Assembly (NCBI GenBank): GCA_963575745.1
Contig: CAUYUJ010015737.1
Coordinates: forward strand, 134,001 to 198,000
Reading direction: 5' to 3'
Origin: Prorocentrum cordatum
Taxonomy: Eukaryota; Sar; Dinophyceae; Prorocentrales; Prorocentraceae
DNA: 64,000 bases
Both the position numbers and the translations under genes were made by a program. Of this stretch, positions 41,286 to 50,945 are shown piece by piece (the first letter of the stretch is position 1; every line of letters begins with the position of its first letter). The notes beneath the pieces were generated by a model. It saw nothing but the letters and a program-made list of their open reading frames with translations, did not search any database and was not told where the DNA came from.

Positions 41286-42608
41286 TCACCGATCAGCCCA
41301 TTTCTTGCCATACCAGCCGCCGCTCTTGTCCCAGCTGCTTTTCTGGTCCGCCTTCGGGCGGCTCCGGGACCTCATCCGCGGAGGCGTGCTGGGGGCAGGG
41401 CTCTTGGTCCCGCCGCCACCTTTGCCGCCGGCCTTGCCGCCCTGCTTGCCATTGCCTTTGCCGCCGCCCTTGGGGGCGGTCTGCGACGACCCAGAAGCAC
41501 TCGCCTTGGAATGGACAAACTTAGCAGCTTTGGCTGATCCCGCCGAGGCTTTGGCCTTGGCCTCACCGACCAAGTCCATGTTCAGTTTCAACAGGAAGTG
41601 CAAGACGTCTCCCTCCTCGTGCTCTAGTTTCTGCGCCATGGCTTTCCTGACGAGCAGGTCGTAGTGGTAGGCCGTGAACGCGCCACCATGCTCCTCGGCG
41701 ACCCTGGTAAGCAGGAACACGTAGGAGAGGAGGTGCGTCTGGGTGCACGTTTTCGTGAGGACAAGTTTCAGCCCCCATGTGAGGACATGCCCCAAAAACG
41801 TGGCGAAACCAGGGAACTGCACCCTGTCGTCGTAGGAGCGGGCTTTCTTCATATCCAGCGTTTCTTTGAGCCTCTCCTCCAGAGAACCGTGGCCAGTGAC
41901 AGCATCGATCTTGGGCGAACGGCTCCAGCACGGGCGGTGCGCAACCTGGTAGTCGTCTCCGTCGAAGCTCCCGACGTACAGCCGACCGCGGTCTGCAGCC
42001 GATTTACCGGACGCTTCCCACTTGGCAAGTAATTCTTCGCTCGGGAGTCCCTCCACCGGGAAAGTAGCCAAACCGACCTCGACCTTGCGGTCCGCGAGGT
42101 TAAAACTGAGGCCCTTCTTCACGTTGGTTTTGGCCTGCTCAGCCTGGGCCTTTACGAACTCATGGACGGCGTCCTTGAAACCATCATCAGAGTCGTTGGT
42201 CCCAGCAGTCCCGCTCGTCCGCCCTGCCTGGCCGCTCTGCGTGGCGCACGCCTCCTGGACGCGCAAAGCGCAAACGACCATGGCAGGGGTCAGCTTGAAG
42301 CTCTTCCAACTCTCGGGGTTGCCCTGGGCTGAGAAAGGAGTATCACCAACCCTGAAGCTTTGCTTGATCACGTCGCGGACGTACGCATCAGCGAAGTCCT
42401 CGGGCTGGGTGCTGCACACCGTCTCCGCCAGGAAGCGGCCGACGCCCGTGTAGAAGCGGATGTCGTGCTTGCTGCGCGGATCCTTCTCGGCCGCCAGCAC
42501 AGTCTCCATCCACTGCAGACGGCCACTCTCGTCGGCGCCGTTGAATGCTGAAGACGGCAAGCCCTCGAAGTCAGCGCGCAGCTCCACGGCCGTGAAAGTG
42601 GCAGCCAT
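41286..42608 (-). CDS. Gag-like ORF1 of element F
   Basis: 440 residues from the ATG at 42608, chosen because it aligns with the B start; an in-frame ATG also lies at 42674. It shares with B the N-terminal EGLPSSAFNGAD, KHDIRFYTGV, LSFNLADR, GRLYVGSFDGDD, WSRSPKIDA, RVAEEHGG and AYHYDLLVRKAMAQ. The C-terminal 90 residues are Gly/Lys/Ser/Arg-rich, fit for RNA binding. It ends in TGA with RT in the same phase. Function inferred from position and composition. Confidence 0.88.
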   Translation of the reverse strand: MAATFTAVELRADFEGLPSSAFNGADESGRLQWMETVLAAEKDPRSKHDIRFYTGVGRFLAETVCSTQPEDFADAYVRDVIKQSFRVGDTPFSAQGNPESWKSFKLTPAMVVCALRVQEACATQSGQAGRTSGTAGTNDSDDGFKDAVHEFVKAQAEQAKTNVKKGLSFNLADRKVEVGLATFPVEGLPSEELLAKWEASGKSAADRGRLYVGSFDGDDYQVAHRPCWSRSPKIDAVTGHGSLEERLKETLDMKKARSYDDRVQFPGFATFLGHVLTWGLKLVLTKTCTQTHLLSYVFLLTRVAEEHGGAFTAYHYDLLVRKAMAQKLEHEEGDVLHFLLKLNMDLVGEAKAKASAGSAKAAKFVHSKASASGSSQTAPKGGGKGNGKQGGKAGGKGGGGTKSPAPSTPPRMRSRSRPKADQKSSWDKSGGWYGKKWADR

Positions 42609-42862
42609 GGCTAGCTGTCGGATCGTTTCCTCGTTGCCTGCTCGTATGCTGCTAGCGGTGGGGCGCTGTAGCAAAGCTGAGGAGACACTGAGCCCAGAAG
42701 ATTAAGGAAACGAATGCCTTACCAAACTGGGTGGCGCTCTGGCCTCAGCTCCATCCCGAACGCACAGAACAACCCGGGCAGATGGTGGTGACATGGCGGA
42801 TGGAGAGCGCCAAATTTTGGCGATGTGCCCGGCGAGAGGGCTTTCGCACATCCCCCGCTAGA

Positions 42863-43904
42863 TTAATCCAGCCTGCTGCTGGACATCCTCTCAAAAAAGC
42901 GATTCTGCGCTTTGCGCATAAATTGCGCGCATGGGCGCGCCACCGGCGTCAGAGACGCAAGTTGCACTTGCGCACATTGCACCACCGCGTTTTACAATGC
43001 CAAGCGCACCGGCGCCGATCGAGCTGCCGATTCGCAATTCCCTGCGTTCTGGGCAGTGATCGCGCAGGCGCCGCCAGCAACTGTTCGCACTCCGCACCCA
43101 GATTGCGATTCTGGGCACGCGGGCGCCGCAACAGCCGCAAACACACGCGAGCGCGAACCTGCTCAGATTACAATTCCTGGCGCGCCAGCGGTGCAGGAGA
43201 GCAAATTGGGCAATTCTCTGCATTCCGCAACGGGATTGCAGGCGTGCCGATGCCAGCGAAGATGACCAGGGGGCATTTCTATGCGTTCCGCCTGCTCTGT
43301 TGGCGCGTTGGCCACCTACGCGACTACCCACATCGCGCGTCCGAGCGCGCAGGCGTTGCAGGAAATGCAAATTGTGCAGTTCGGCACGTTTCGCGCCAGA
43401 TTGCGATTCCAGGGCGCTGGCGCGAAATCTGGTAATCCGCGCGTTCCGCGCCCAAAACGCAAGTATGAAGCCGCAGGCGCTGCCGGCGACGCGCATTTGC
43501 CACCCTGCGCATTCCGCGCTCAGATGCCGACACTGGGCGTACTGGGCGGCAGGGGGCAACATTTGGGCAATCCTGCGCAAGGCCAGCAATCCCAGGCGCG
43601 CAAGCGCTGCAGGAGGTGCATGTACGGCGATTCAGCGCACCTGCGCACAGAATGCGGTACCAATCGCGTCTGCGCTGCGCGTCACGCTGCTTTGAATCAC
43701 TGCGCATTCCGCGGCCTGATTACGATTTTGGACGCCGCAGCGCCGCCAGACACGCGGATTGGGCAACCGTGGACGTTCTGCACTTCGGCGCAGCGGCCCG
43801 CCACCAACGGCGCGCTTTCCACACGAAGGCGTACGCTACCCGCTCATAGGCGTGCTTGCAACAGGCGCTTTCCGCGCACGCGCATGCGCTTTTCGCGCTG
43901 AGGC
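42863..43904. repeat. Hairpin-rich degenerate repeat field inside the E insertion
   Basis: Phrases such as CCAGATTGCGATTCTGGGC recur with heavy divergence, as in 12858-13920 and 17581-18529. No gene. Confidence 0.55.
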
Positions 43905-44235
43905 CGCGCCACCAGCTTTCCGGCGCGAGGGCGTTCACTTTCCGCGTAGAGGCCTGATGCCAATTGTGCTTTCCGCACAAAGGCGTGCGCTTTCCGCGCA
44001 GAGGCCCGCCGCCAATTGCGCGCACACCCGCGCGAAGGCGTGCGCTTTCCGCGCAGAGGCCTGATGCCAATTGTGCTCTTCGCACAGAAAGGCGTGAGCA
44101 GGCGTGCGCTTTCCGCGCAGAGGCCTGACGCCAAAAGTGCTTTCCGCACAGAAAGGCGCCTGCAGGCGTGCGCTTTCCGCGCAGGGGCCTGATGCCAATA
44201 GTGCTTTCCGCACAAAGGCGCGCGCTTTCCGCGCA
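43905..44235. repeat. Tandem repeat GCGCTTTCCGCGCAGAGGCC
   Basis: About five units of 53-65 bp. The core TGCGC-TTTCC-GCGCA is the reverse complement of the core of the 65 bp satellite at 14.4-15.5 kb, so the two arrays are related and inverted. Confidence 0.8.
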
Positions 44236-44630
44236 AAGCGCGCGGCAAGCCCCAACCGCCACGGCACCTTGGCAGGGGCGCCCCGTTGGCACCGCCAGGC
44301 GTCTGCCTGGACGAAGCGCTGACTGGCGCAGCGTTCGCCACAGACGGCACCCCCACATGCCCTTCCGGGCCCACCGACAAAACAGACAACAAACAGACGA
44401 CGCCGACCGACAGACCAACGACACAACAGACACCCGCCACCCAAACGGGCGAAGCGCGTGGAACGAACTCACTCACCCCTCCTGGGGATCCGCTGCTCCC
44501 ACCAGGGAGCGCCCGCTCCAGCGAGCCAAAGGCATGGAGGCAAGGAGGCCAAGAGGCCAGGATGCAAGGAGCCCCAGCGCTCTTCAAAATTTCACTGCCC
44601 CCCAAATCGCTTCGCGATTTAGGGGCGACG
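44236..44630 (+). mobile_element. P-right end with palindrome copy 8
   Basis: Matches 36690-37070 closely (GGCAAGCCCCAACCGCC onward), with a palindrome at 44600-44625 (loop TTC) and the end GGGGCGACG next to the resumed RT gene of E. Confidence 0.85.
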
Positions 44631-45320
44631 AAACTGGCTGGCAAATTGAGCTGGAGGGCGACTATGGTGTTTGGCAAAAGCGCGAGAGTTTACCTCGCAG
44701 CTTTGTTTCACCATTCGGCGCGGCGATCCTCGAGGCTGTCTTCGCGTTTGCGCCGTGCTCTGCAATGGTGGCTGCGTTTTCTGCATTCGGAGCCTCGCCG
44801 TGCAATTCCCTATGCGCCATCGTTGCGTCCGCGTGTCATTTTGTACACCGATGCAGCGGGGTGTGGGGCTCTCGCGTGGGTGCTGGCGCACGATGATTTT
44901 AAAGTTTTTGCTCGTGCGTGGGCGCCCCGGTGGCTTCGCAATAGGGTGAAGCCTCGCCGACAACAAATCGGCACGTGGGAGCTGATAGCCGCGGTGTGTG
45001 GATTATGGCACGCTTTTTCGCAACTGCCACAGGCGCTGGAGATTTTTCTTTTCGTGGACTCCAATCCAGCGCTAGGCGCGCTCGTCAGGGGCACGTCGAG
45101 GCAGGTCGATTGGAACGCGTTAGTGACATCGGTCTGGTTTGCTGCGGCGCAGCGAGCCGACATTCTCTGTCCGTTCAGAGTGCCGTCGGCCCAAAATTTA
45201 GCAGACGCCCCGTCTCGCGCCCACGAAGACCCTGCAAAGCTTGATGTTTTATTCGAGCTGGGTTTCAAGGAAACCCAGTGGCAGTGGCCAGAGCGCGGGG
45301 TGTGGGACGAGCTGCGGTGA
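44631..45320 (+). pseudogene. RT/RNase H of element E, 3' part
   Basis: Starts exactly with codon AAA as KLAGKLSW, the continuation of the RT thumb cut at 36535. It runs through a complete RNase H: YTDAAGCG, WELIAAV, FVDSNPAL and ADAPSR. It ends in TGA at 45318-45320. No break in this part. Confidence 0.9.
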
Positions 45321-45716
45321 GAGAGTTGTCGCGAGTGCAAAAAGATACCCGTGTGGGCGCTCCAGAGGCCCGGGGGTTCTGGCGCTTTCGGCGGGTTCCC
45401 CTGGACCCTGGCGGTGGCCCCAACAGTTGCCCCGGCAGGTCTGCGTTGTGGTCGCCCCTACGGGTTGCCCCAGCAGTTGCCCCAGCGGTTGCCCCAGCAA
45501 GTTGGGCAACCGTGTCTTTGTGTGTTTCTGTCTCTTCGTTGTGTTCTTGGTAGGCAGCTTCTGACGCTGCAGGCACCAATAGGGCTCCAATGGAGACCCC
45601 CTTCATGGCCCAGCAAGTATTTTTACCGCCGCCCGTGGGGACCCGCGCCGGAGCGAGGGGCGGCGGCGGCCTTGGGGCGGGCCTGTCAGTAGCCGCGGGG
45701 GCCCAAGCGTTTTGCT
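45321..45716 (+). other. Spacer between RT/RH and YR of E, with in-phase frame
   Basis: A 123-codon frame in the same phase as RT runs from the RT TGA to a TAG at 45690-45692, and the YR ATG follows eight codons later, still in phase. It includes a CCCCAGCAGTTGCCCCAGCG repeat. I recognise no domain in it. Confidence 0.5.
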
Positions 45717-46140
45717 ATGGCCTTGCAGTTCATCAATGCTTCCCGCCGCCGCTGCCGGGGCGATGAGGAACAGCCTTGCGTGCAGGGCGTGGAGATCCCG
45801 TCAGACCTCAGCGAGTGGTTCCACGGCGTTCTGGCTGGGACACCACCGTCGCGCCACCCGCCGTCGGCCAACCTAGCGCTGCAAGCTTTGGCAGACAACG
45901 GCGCGGTTCACGGGAGCGACTTCCACGGCACGGCGCTGGGCGAGTTGCGGGGAACATGGCCCCCGCTAGCTGGGCTATCCGAGGAGCTTCCGCGGGCAAT
46001 GATGTGGCGCGCGTCCAGGTCGTAGTTCAGCACTTGCACTTGCGCCTGCAAATTCCCGCGCTGCCAGCGGCGCCAAACGGTGCAGAGGCGTGCCGGCGCC
46101 GACGCTGGCAGGGCGGTCCGCGGGCCCTACCGCTGGCGAA
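45717..46140 (+). pseudogene. Tyrosine recombinase of element E, N-terminal fragment
   Basis: ATG at 45717, MALQFINASRR, the standard YR start of this family, in phase with RT. Homology continues about 100 residues to GLSEELPRAM, with a probable frameshift before 46025. It is cut at about 46140 by palindrome copy 9. The catalytic domain is not found in the window. Confidence 0.75.
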
Positions 46141-46506
46141 ATTTCATGGCCCCAAAATCGCGTAGCGGTTTGGGGGGCAGGAAAATCTTCAGTGAGGCCT
46201 TTGTAGGCTTCTTGGCTCATGTGCCTCTGGGCTTCCTTCCTTCTCACAGCCTGGGCACTGCTGTGGTGCAGCGGAGTGGTATCTCACAGCCTTTCGCTGC
46301 AACGCAGCAGGCGGATGCTCACGGCCGTGCGCTGCACTGCAGCAGGTGGTTCTCACGGCCGCGCGCTGCGTAGCAGCAGGCGGTTCCTCCTCCTTCTCCT
46401 GCCGTTGGTTGGTTGGTTGGTTGATTGGCGTGCCTTGGGCCGCGCTCCGCTGTTCCTGGGCTGGCAGGTGGCGGCGGCGTCGCAGTGAAGGCTGCGCGGG
46501 GGCCGG
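46141..46506. repeat. Mosaic with palindrome copy 9
   Basis: Palindrome at 46150-46175 (CCCCAAAATCGC-GTA-GCGGTTTGGGG, one wobble position) followed by GAAAATCTTC, the same join as at 2823. The rest resembles 2830-3000 in style (GGTTGGTTGG tracts). No gene. Confidence 0.7.
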
Positions 46507-47260
46507 CGCCCACCCAGTGGCGCAGTTGGGGCCGGATTGACCCGCCCAGTGGCCGGATTGGCCCAGTGGCGCAGTTGGGGCCGGATTGGCCCGCCCAGTG
46601 GCCGGATTGGCCCAGTGGCGCAGTTGGGGCCGGATTGGCCCGCCCTGTGGCCGGATTGGCCCGTGGCGCAGTTGGCCCAGTGGCGCAGTTGGGGCCGGAC
46701 TGGCCCGCCGAGTGGCCAGATTGGCCCAGTGGCGCAGTTGGGTCCGGATTGGCCCGCCCAGTGGCCGGATTGGCCCAGTGGCGCAGTTGGGGCCGGATTG
46801 GCCCGCCCAGTGGCCCGATTGGCCCAGTGGCGTAGTTGGGGCCGGGGCCCGCCCAGTGGCCGCATTGCCCAGTGGCGCAGTTGGGGCCGGATTGGCCCGC
46901 CCAGTGGCCGGTTTGGCCCAGTGGCGCAGTTGGGGCCGGATTGGCCCGCCCAATGGCCGGTTGCCGGATTGACTCAGTTGGGGCCAGCTTGGCCCGCCCA
47001 GTGGCCGGATTGGCCCAGTGGCGCGTTTGGGGCTGGGTTGGGCCGGAACAGTGGCCAGTTGTTGGTCCAGTGCCCCAGTTTGGGGCTGAATTGGCCCGCC
47101 CAGTGGCCCGACTGGCCCAGGGGCGCAGCTGCGGGCCAGATTGGCCCGCCTAGTGGCCGGATTGGCCCACTAATGCAGTCGGGTTTGGGCCCGAATGGCC
47201 GAGTGGCGCGTTTGGGGCCGGAGCGGCCTACCCAGTGGCCGCCGGATTGGCCCAGTTATC
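46507..47260. repeat. 49 bp satellite (GGCCGGATTGGCCC)
   Basis: About 15 units. The phase marker CAGTTGGGG occurs at 46523, 46572, 46621, 46686, 46735 and 46783 (mostly 49 bp apart). GGCC-GGATT-GGCC is a 4 bp stem hairpin. Units grow more diverged to the right. Confidence 0.92.
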
Positions 47261-47369
47261 GCTCGTGTGCTTGGGGTCTGTGGCCTTGGCCTTGTGGCGC
47301 AGTTCGGGCCGAATGGGCTTTCACATTGGCCAGATTGGCCCAGCTGGCCTGGCGAGCCTCGCTGTTTTG

Positions 47370-47828
47370 ATGAAGCGTAAACTCGTTTCCGGCACAGGAA
47401 AATCATGTGGAGCAGGCCCAAGCGTGTTCGCCTCACCTCCTCTGCTCCATCTCACACGCCTCTGCGCCTGCTTCGCGGGCAAGCGGTTCCTGGCGGGCCG
47501 GCTTGCGTTTTCGGAGGCGGAAGTGTGCTCGGTGCTAGTCTGTTGGGTCAGCCGTTCTGGTCGCCCCACAGGAGGCGCTCTCGGTCTCTGCGGGGAGCAG
47601 GGCCAAGCCAGGCCAAAGCACGAGCGACGGCCTGGTGCGCTGTGGCACTGCCCGCTCCCTCGCAGGCACGTGCCTGAGAGCTTGTCGGCAGGGGCCGCCT
47701 TCTCAGGCTCTCTGACCGAACGCTCTCCGCGTGGGACGGCGCCCGCAGGGCGGGCAGCAGCCGCCTGGCGGCGGTATTGCCCACCCACATACCACCCTCG
47801 CGGCTTTCGCCGGCGCCGCGTCCTGGCA
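47370..47828 (+). repeat. Module M3, copy 3, with tail
   Basis: Matches 27938-28397. Here it is joined on the left to satellite-type DNA through GTTTTG rather than GATTTTC. Confidence 0.9.
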
Positions 47829-48017
47829 GGGAACCTCAGGACAGGGTCCAGGAGGCTCCGGCCAGGCAGCGCTTTCCTTTTGCCCCTTGCTGGCGCGAAG
47901 GCGCCGGCGCCGAGCCGTGACGGCGCCCCGGGGCCCGAGAACGTGTTCCGAGGTGCTTCGGGGCACCGCAGAGGCGAGGGCCTGCTTTCCCTTGGGCCGG
48001 GCTGCCAAAAATGATTT
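47829..48017 (+). repeat. Module M2, copy 3
   Basis: Third copy. After GATTTTC it joins a third partner (GGTACGGTTAGC). Confidence 0.92.
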
Positions 48018-48401
48018 TCGGTACGGTTAGCTGGCCCGCGGGCTGCGACCCGTTTAAGGTCGTTGGAGCGCCCTGTCGCCCAGTGGCACAGTCTGGGGCG
48101 CAGCGTCAGGCCCACTTGCTGGCGTTGTCTACGGTCCAATTGGGCCCCACCGGCGGCCGAGTGGAGTGGGCCTGCGGTTGCGTTTGGGCCTGCTGGCTCG
48201 CCAAAGTGATTGGCGCCGCATTGGCCGACGCAGTTTCCTGGCTGGCGCCGTGCCCTTCCAGGTCGGCCCAATCGGGCCACCGGGGGTTCGATTGGCCTGC
48301 TCTGGGGTGCTGTCTGGTGCCCTTGTTCGGGGGCCGTTTGCGCTGTGTCGGCCTGGATTGGCCCCACGCGCAAGGTGCACGCTAAAGTGCATGTCCGTTG
48401 C
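48018..48401. other. Spacer before element G
   Basis: Likely the leader of element G. No domain recognised. Confidence 0.4.
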
Positions 48402-49470
48402 CTGCCACGCTCGACCTCCGAGGTGTCAGCCTTTGTCGCCGCGCTTCCGAGTGGCGCGCTCACTGGGGCCGAGACACAGGCCATGGAGGAGTGGTACAAT
48501 TACCTCCTGAGCGTCCATACCACACCGAAAGCGCGCCACGACCTCTTCTGGCATCTGTCGGTTGGGCGTCTTCTCGGTGATTCGATGGGTTCAATTTCCC
48601 CGCTCGATTTCGCTGACCCCGCAATGCGGGACATGATCACGAATCTGGTGACAAACGGGAAGAAACCTTATGACAAAGAACGCGAAAGCGCTGAGTCTCG
48701 TGCCTGGAAGTGCAGCCCGCCCAAGTGGCCTTTGCTCTCCGCGTCCAGGGGAATGTGCCACGTCCGCGCCGCCACCTCCGACTGCTGAAAACACCCTGGC
48801 CAAGACAATGGCTGAGTATCTCGAAGCCCAGGCTGCAACGCACAAGCGCTCAGTGAAGGCTCTTTCGTTCAAGTTGTCGGACCGCGTCGTGAAGACCTCC
48901 TACCATCTGAGGAGGGCCTCGCTACCTTCGAGGAAAGGGGCCGCGTGGCCAAAGATAAGGACCGCCCATACGCGGGGAGCGCTGATGGAGAGGATCTCCA
49001 GAAGCATGTCCGCCCCGCTTGGTCGAAGACGCCGCGCATTGATGTCCCAGTTGGCGAAGGCAGCGCTGCTGAGCGGCACCGCCAGATGGTGGATTTCAAG
49101 CGCGCCAAGGCCAGCGGGGAGATGGAGCATCCTGGGTACGCGTCCTTCCAGTCGCACCTGATGGACTGGGGTACTAAACTGATCCTCATGAAGGTTGCGA
49201 CGCCCGTGGACATCCTGGGTTACACGGGCCTCTTGAGCAAAATGGCCAAGGAGAATGGGAGCGCCCGGACGGCGTACCAGTACGACCTGCTCAACAAAGC
49301 GTTGGAGAAGGGCGATGCTGGGTGGAAGCGTTTATTCTCCAAAGTCGACATGGACAGGCTACGCGAGGCCAAAGACAAGGTCACGAGCAGGGCGGCCGAA
49401 GCAGCGAAAGCAGCTTCTGCGAGGGGCTCTGGTGCGGCCAAGGGTAGCAGCGGCGGCAAGGGCGGCGGCA
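48402..49470 (+). pseudogene. Gag-like ORF1 of element G, frameshifted and 3' deleted
   Basis: Homology begins near EVSAFVAALP without a nearby ATG, through ARHDLFWHLSVGRLL to about 48710. It then passes through two further phases: KALSFKLSDR near 48860 and GSADGEDLQKH to YQYDLL from 48945. The Lys/Gly-rich tail is fused at about 49470 to the middle of the RT N-terminus. The Gag stop, the usual TGA and the first 180 or so RT residues are gone. Confidence 0.8.
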
Positions 49471-50945
49471 AGGCCCCGAGGTCTCTTTCACCAAACGCGC
49501 CGCCGCGCTCGCGCCTAGTCTGCGCGAGCAGGCCAGCGAGATCAATCGCGATACGCTCCGGCGCGTCGGACGCCCAGATGGCCTCGAAGCCTCCGTTCGC
49601 CAAGTTTTTGAAATGAAGTGCGAGCGCGAGGTTGCCGACTGCCACGCTCGCTGGCGCGCTCTGGACGACAGTTGCGTTCTCAGTGCTCGTTTTCCGGCCG
49701 ACGAAGGCTGGATAATGAAATTTGGCAAATGGGAGCGCAAAGTGCGTTGCATAGATGACTTCACAGCGTCCAAGGTGAACTTGGCAGCATCGCCATGCGA
49801 GGTCGCCCAGCACGACACGCTGGACAAGTTTTTGGCTGTTCTCTGCAAGGTCATGCTGGCAAACGCTGATGGAGCCGCGATGCGCAAGGAGGATTTTGTA
49901 AACGCGTTTAAGACGCTGCCCCTCGCCAGCTCTCACTTGCAGTTTGCAGTTGTGACGTGGGGATCTGCCGCCAGTCGCGGCCGGGCTCTCCAGCCCCTTG
50001 CATGCCCATTTGGGGGTACGGCGTCAGTGTACAGCTGGGAGCGGTTCGGCGCAGCCGTTCGCGCCATTTTGGCTGAGCTGTTTTTCGTCGTTTTCTTGCG
50101 TTTTGTCGACGATTTATTCGGCGCAGATCGCGTGCTGCACGGAGCGCCGCACCTGGCAACACCAGCCGGCGCATCTGACGTCGCGCGTGCCGTTTTCACC
50201 GATCTGCTCGGCTGGGAGTTGGACAGCGAGAAAAGAGTTGCGCAGGCGGACGCTGCGCCAGTTCTTGGCGTCGACTGCGCAATTGACAAGGTCGCGGGAT
50301 GCGTTATTGTGGCCATCCCTCCGGCGAAGATCGCTGAGTGGACGTATGAAATTCGAAACGTGTTGGCTTAGCAGCGCCTGCAGCCAAACGCGGCGAAAAA
50401 ACTCGCTGGGAAACTCAGCTGGGGCTCGTCTGCAGTGTTCGGCCGTGCTGGACGGGTGCATTTGGCCCCGCTCTTTTACCACGCATCGCGCTGCAGTTCG
50501 TCTTTGTCTGGCCGCGTGGTTCGCGCGCTGCGCTGGTGGCTCTGCTTTCTGGAGCGCGTGCCCCAGCGAATCGTTCCCTGCGCCAGTCCGCTCGCTAGGA
50601 CTCGGTGCATCGTCTATTCCGACGCAACAGGGCATGGCAACGTGGCGTGGGCCATCTGTCTGCCTAGTGCGCGGTTTTGGGCGGCTTCCCAGGTGCCTAA
50701 AGCTGTGTGGCGCTGGGCGTGCTTCAGGAAACACAAATTGCTACGTGGGAGCTGCTTGCAGCAATCTGCGCGCTGCAATGGCTTCTGGGGCAAGGCCTCG
50801 GGACCTCGATGTGCTCCTTTTCGTGGACAACAAAACTGCGTTGGGGGCGCTGGTCCGCGGCTCGTCCAGGCAAGCAGACTGGAACGCGCTGATCGGTGAC
50901 CTCTGGCTCCGCGTAGCCAGGACAGGCACGCTGCTGTCGAGTCCC
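49471..50945 (+). pseudogene. Reverse transcriptase/RNase H of element G, nonsense and frameshifts
   Basis: From about 49471 it reads RT N-terminal sequence, then RCIDDFTAS, RKEDFVNAF, catalytic FVDDLFGAD (50100-50126) and LGWELDSEKR. A TAG lies at 50369-50371, after which the same frame goes on with KKLAGKLSWG and YSDATGHG. The phase shifts near 50735 (WELLAAI) and again near 50810 (FVDNKTAL). Homology ends at about 50945, before the usual C-terminus. Closest to element A. Confidence 0.85.

Larger units (their letters stand above)
37181..42862 (-). mobile_element. DIRS-like retrotransposon F, near complete
   Basis: 5.7 kb with Gag, RT/RH and YR on the minus strand, opposite to its host E. 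All three share one phase once a single extra A at 39687-39693 is discounted. Sister of B; H is a truncated near-copy. Borders are set by comparison with B. Confidence 0.85.
36536..44630. mobile_element. 8.1 kb composite insertion in the RT gene of E
   Basis: Bounded by AAA on both sides (36533-36535, 44631-44633). Near the ends sits an 8 bp inverted repeat, CGTCGCCC (36542-36549) and GGGCGACG (44623-44630). From left to right it consists of P copy (36536-37074), a second P-left (37075-37180), DIRS element F (37181-42862), a hairpin field (42863-44235) and P-right (44236-44630). The simplest reading is a P element that inserted in E and later took in F and other DNA. Confidence 0.8.
33537..46140 (+). 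mobile_element. DIRS-like retrotransposon E, split by an 8.1 kb insertion
   Basis: Gag, RT/RH and a YR N-terminus on the plus strand. RT/RH is cut at codon AAA (36533-36535) and resumes at AAA (44631-44633). The YR is lost into the 46.1 kb mosaic. The subfamily differs from B/F and D. The 5' border is not defined. Confidence 0.82.

Noticed and set aside
46537-47370. 277-codon open frame, PVAQLGPDWPAQW-type repeats
   Set aside because: Translation of the 49 bp satellite. A frame on the other strand is equally long.
47321-48499. 392-codon minus-strand open frame
   Set aside because: Crosses modules M2 and M3 and the leader of element G; compositional.
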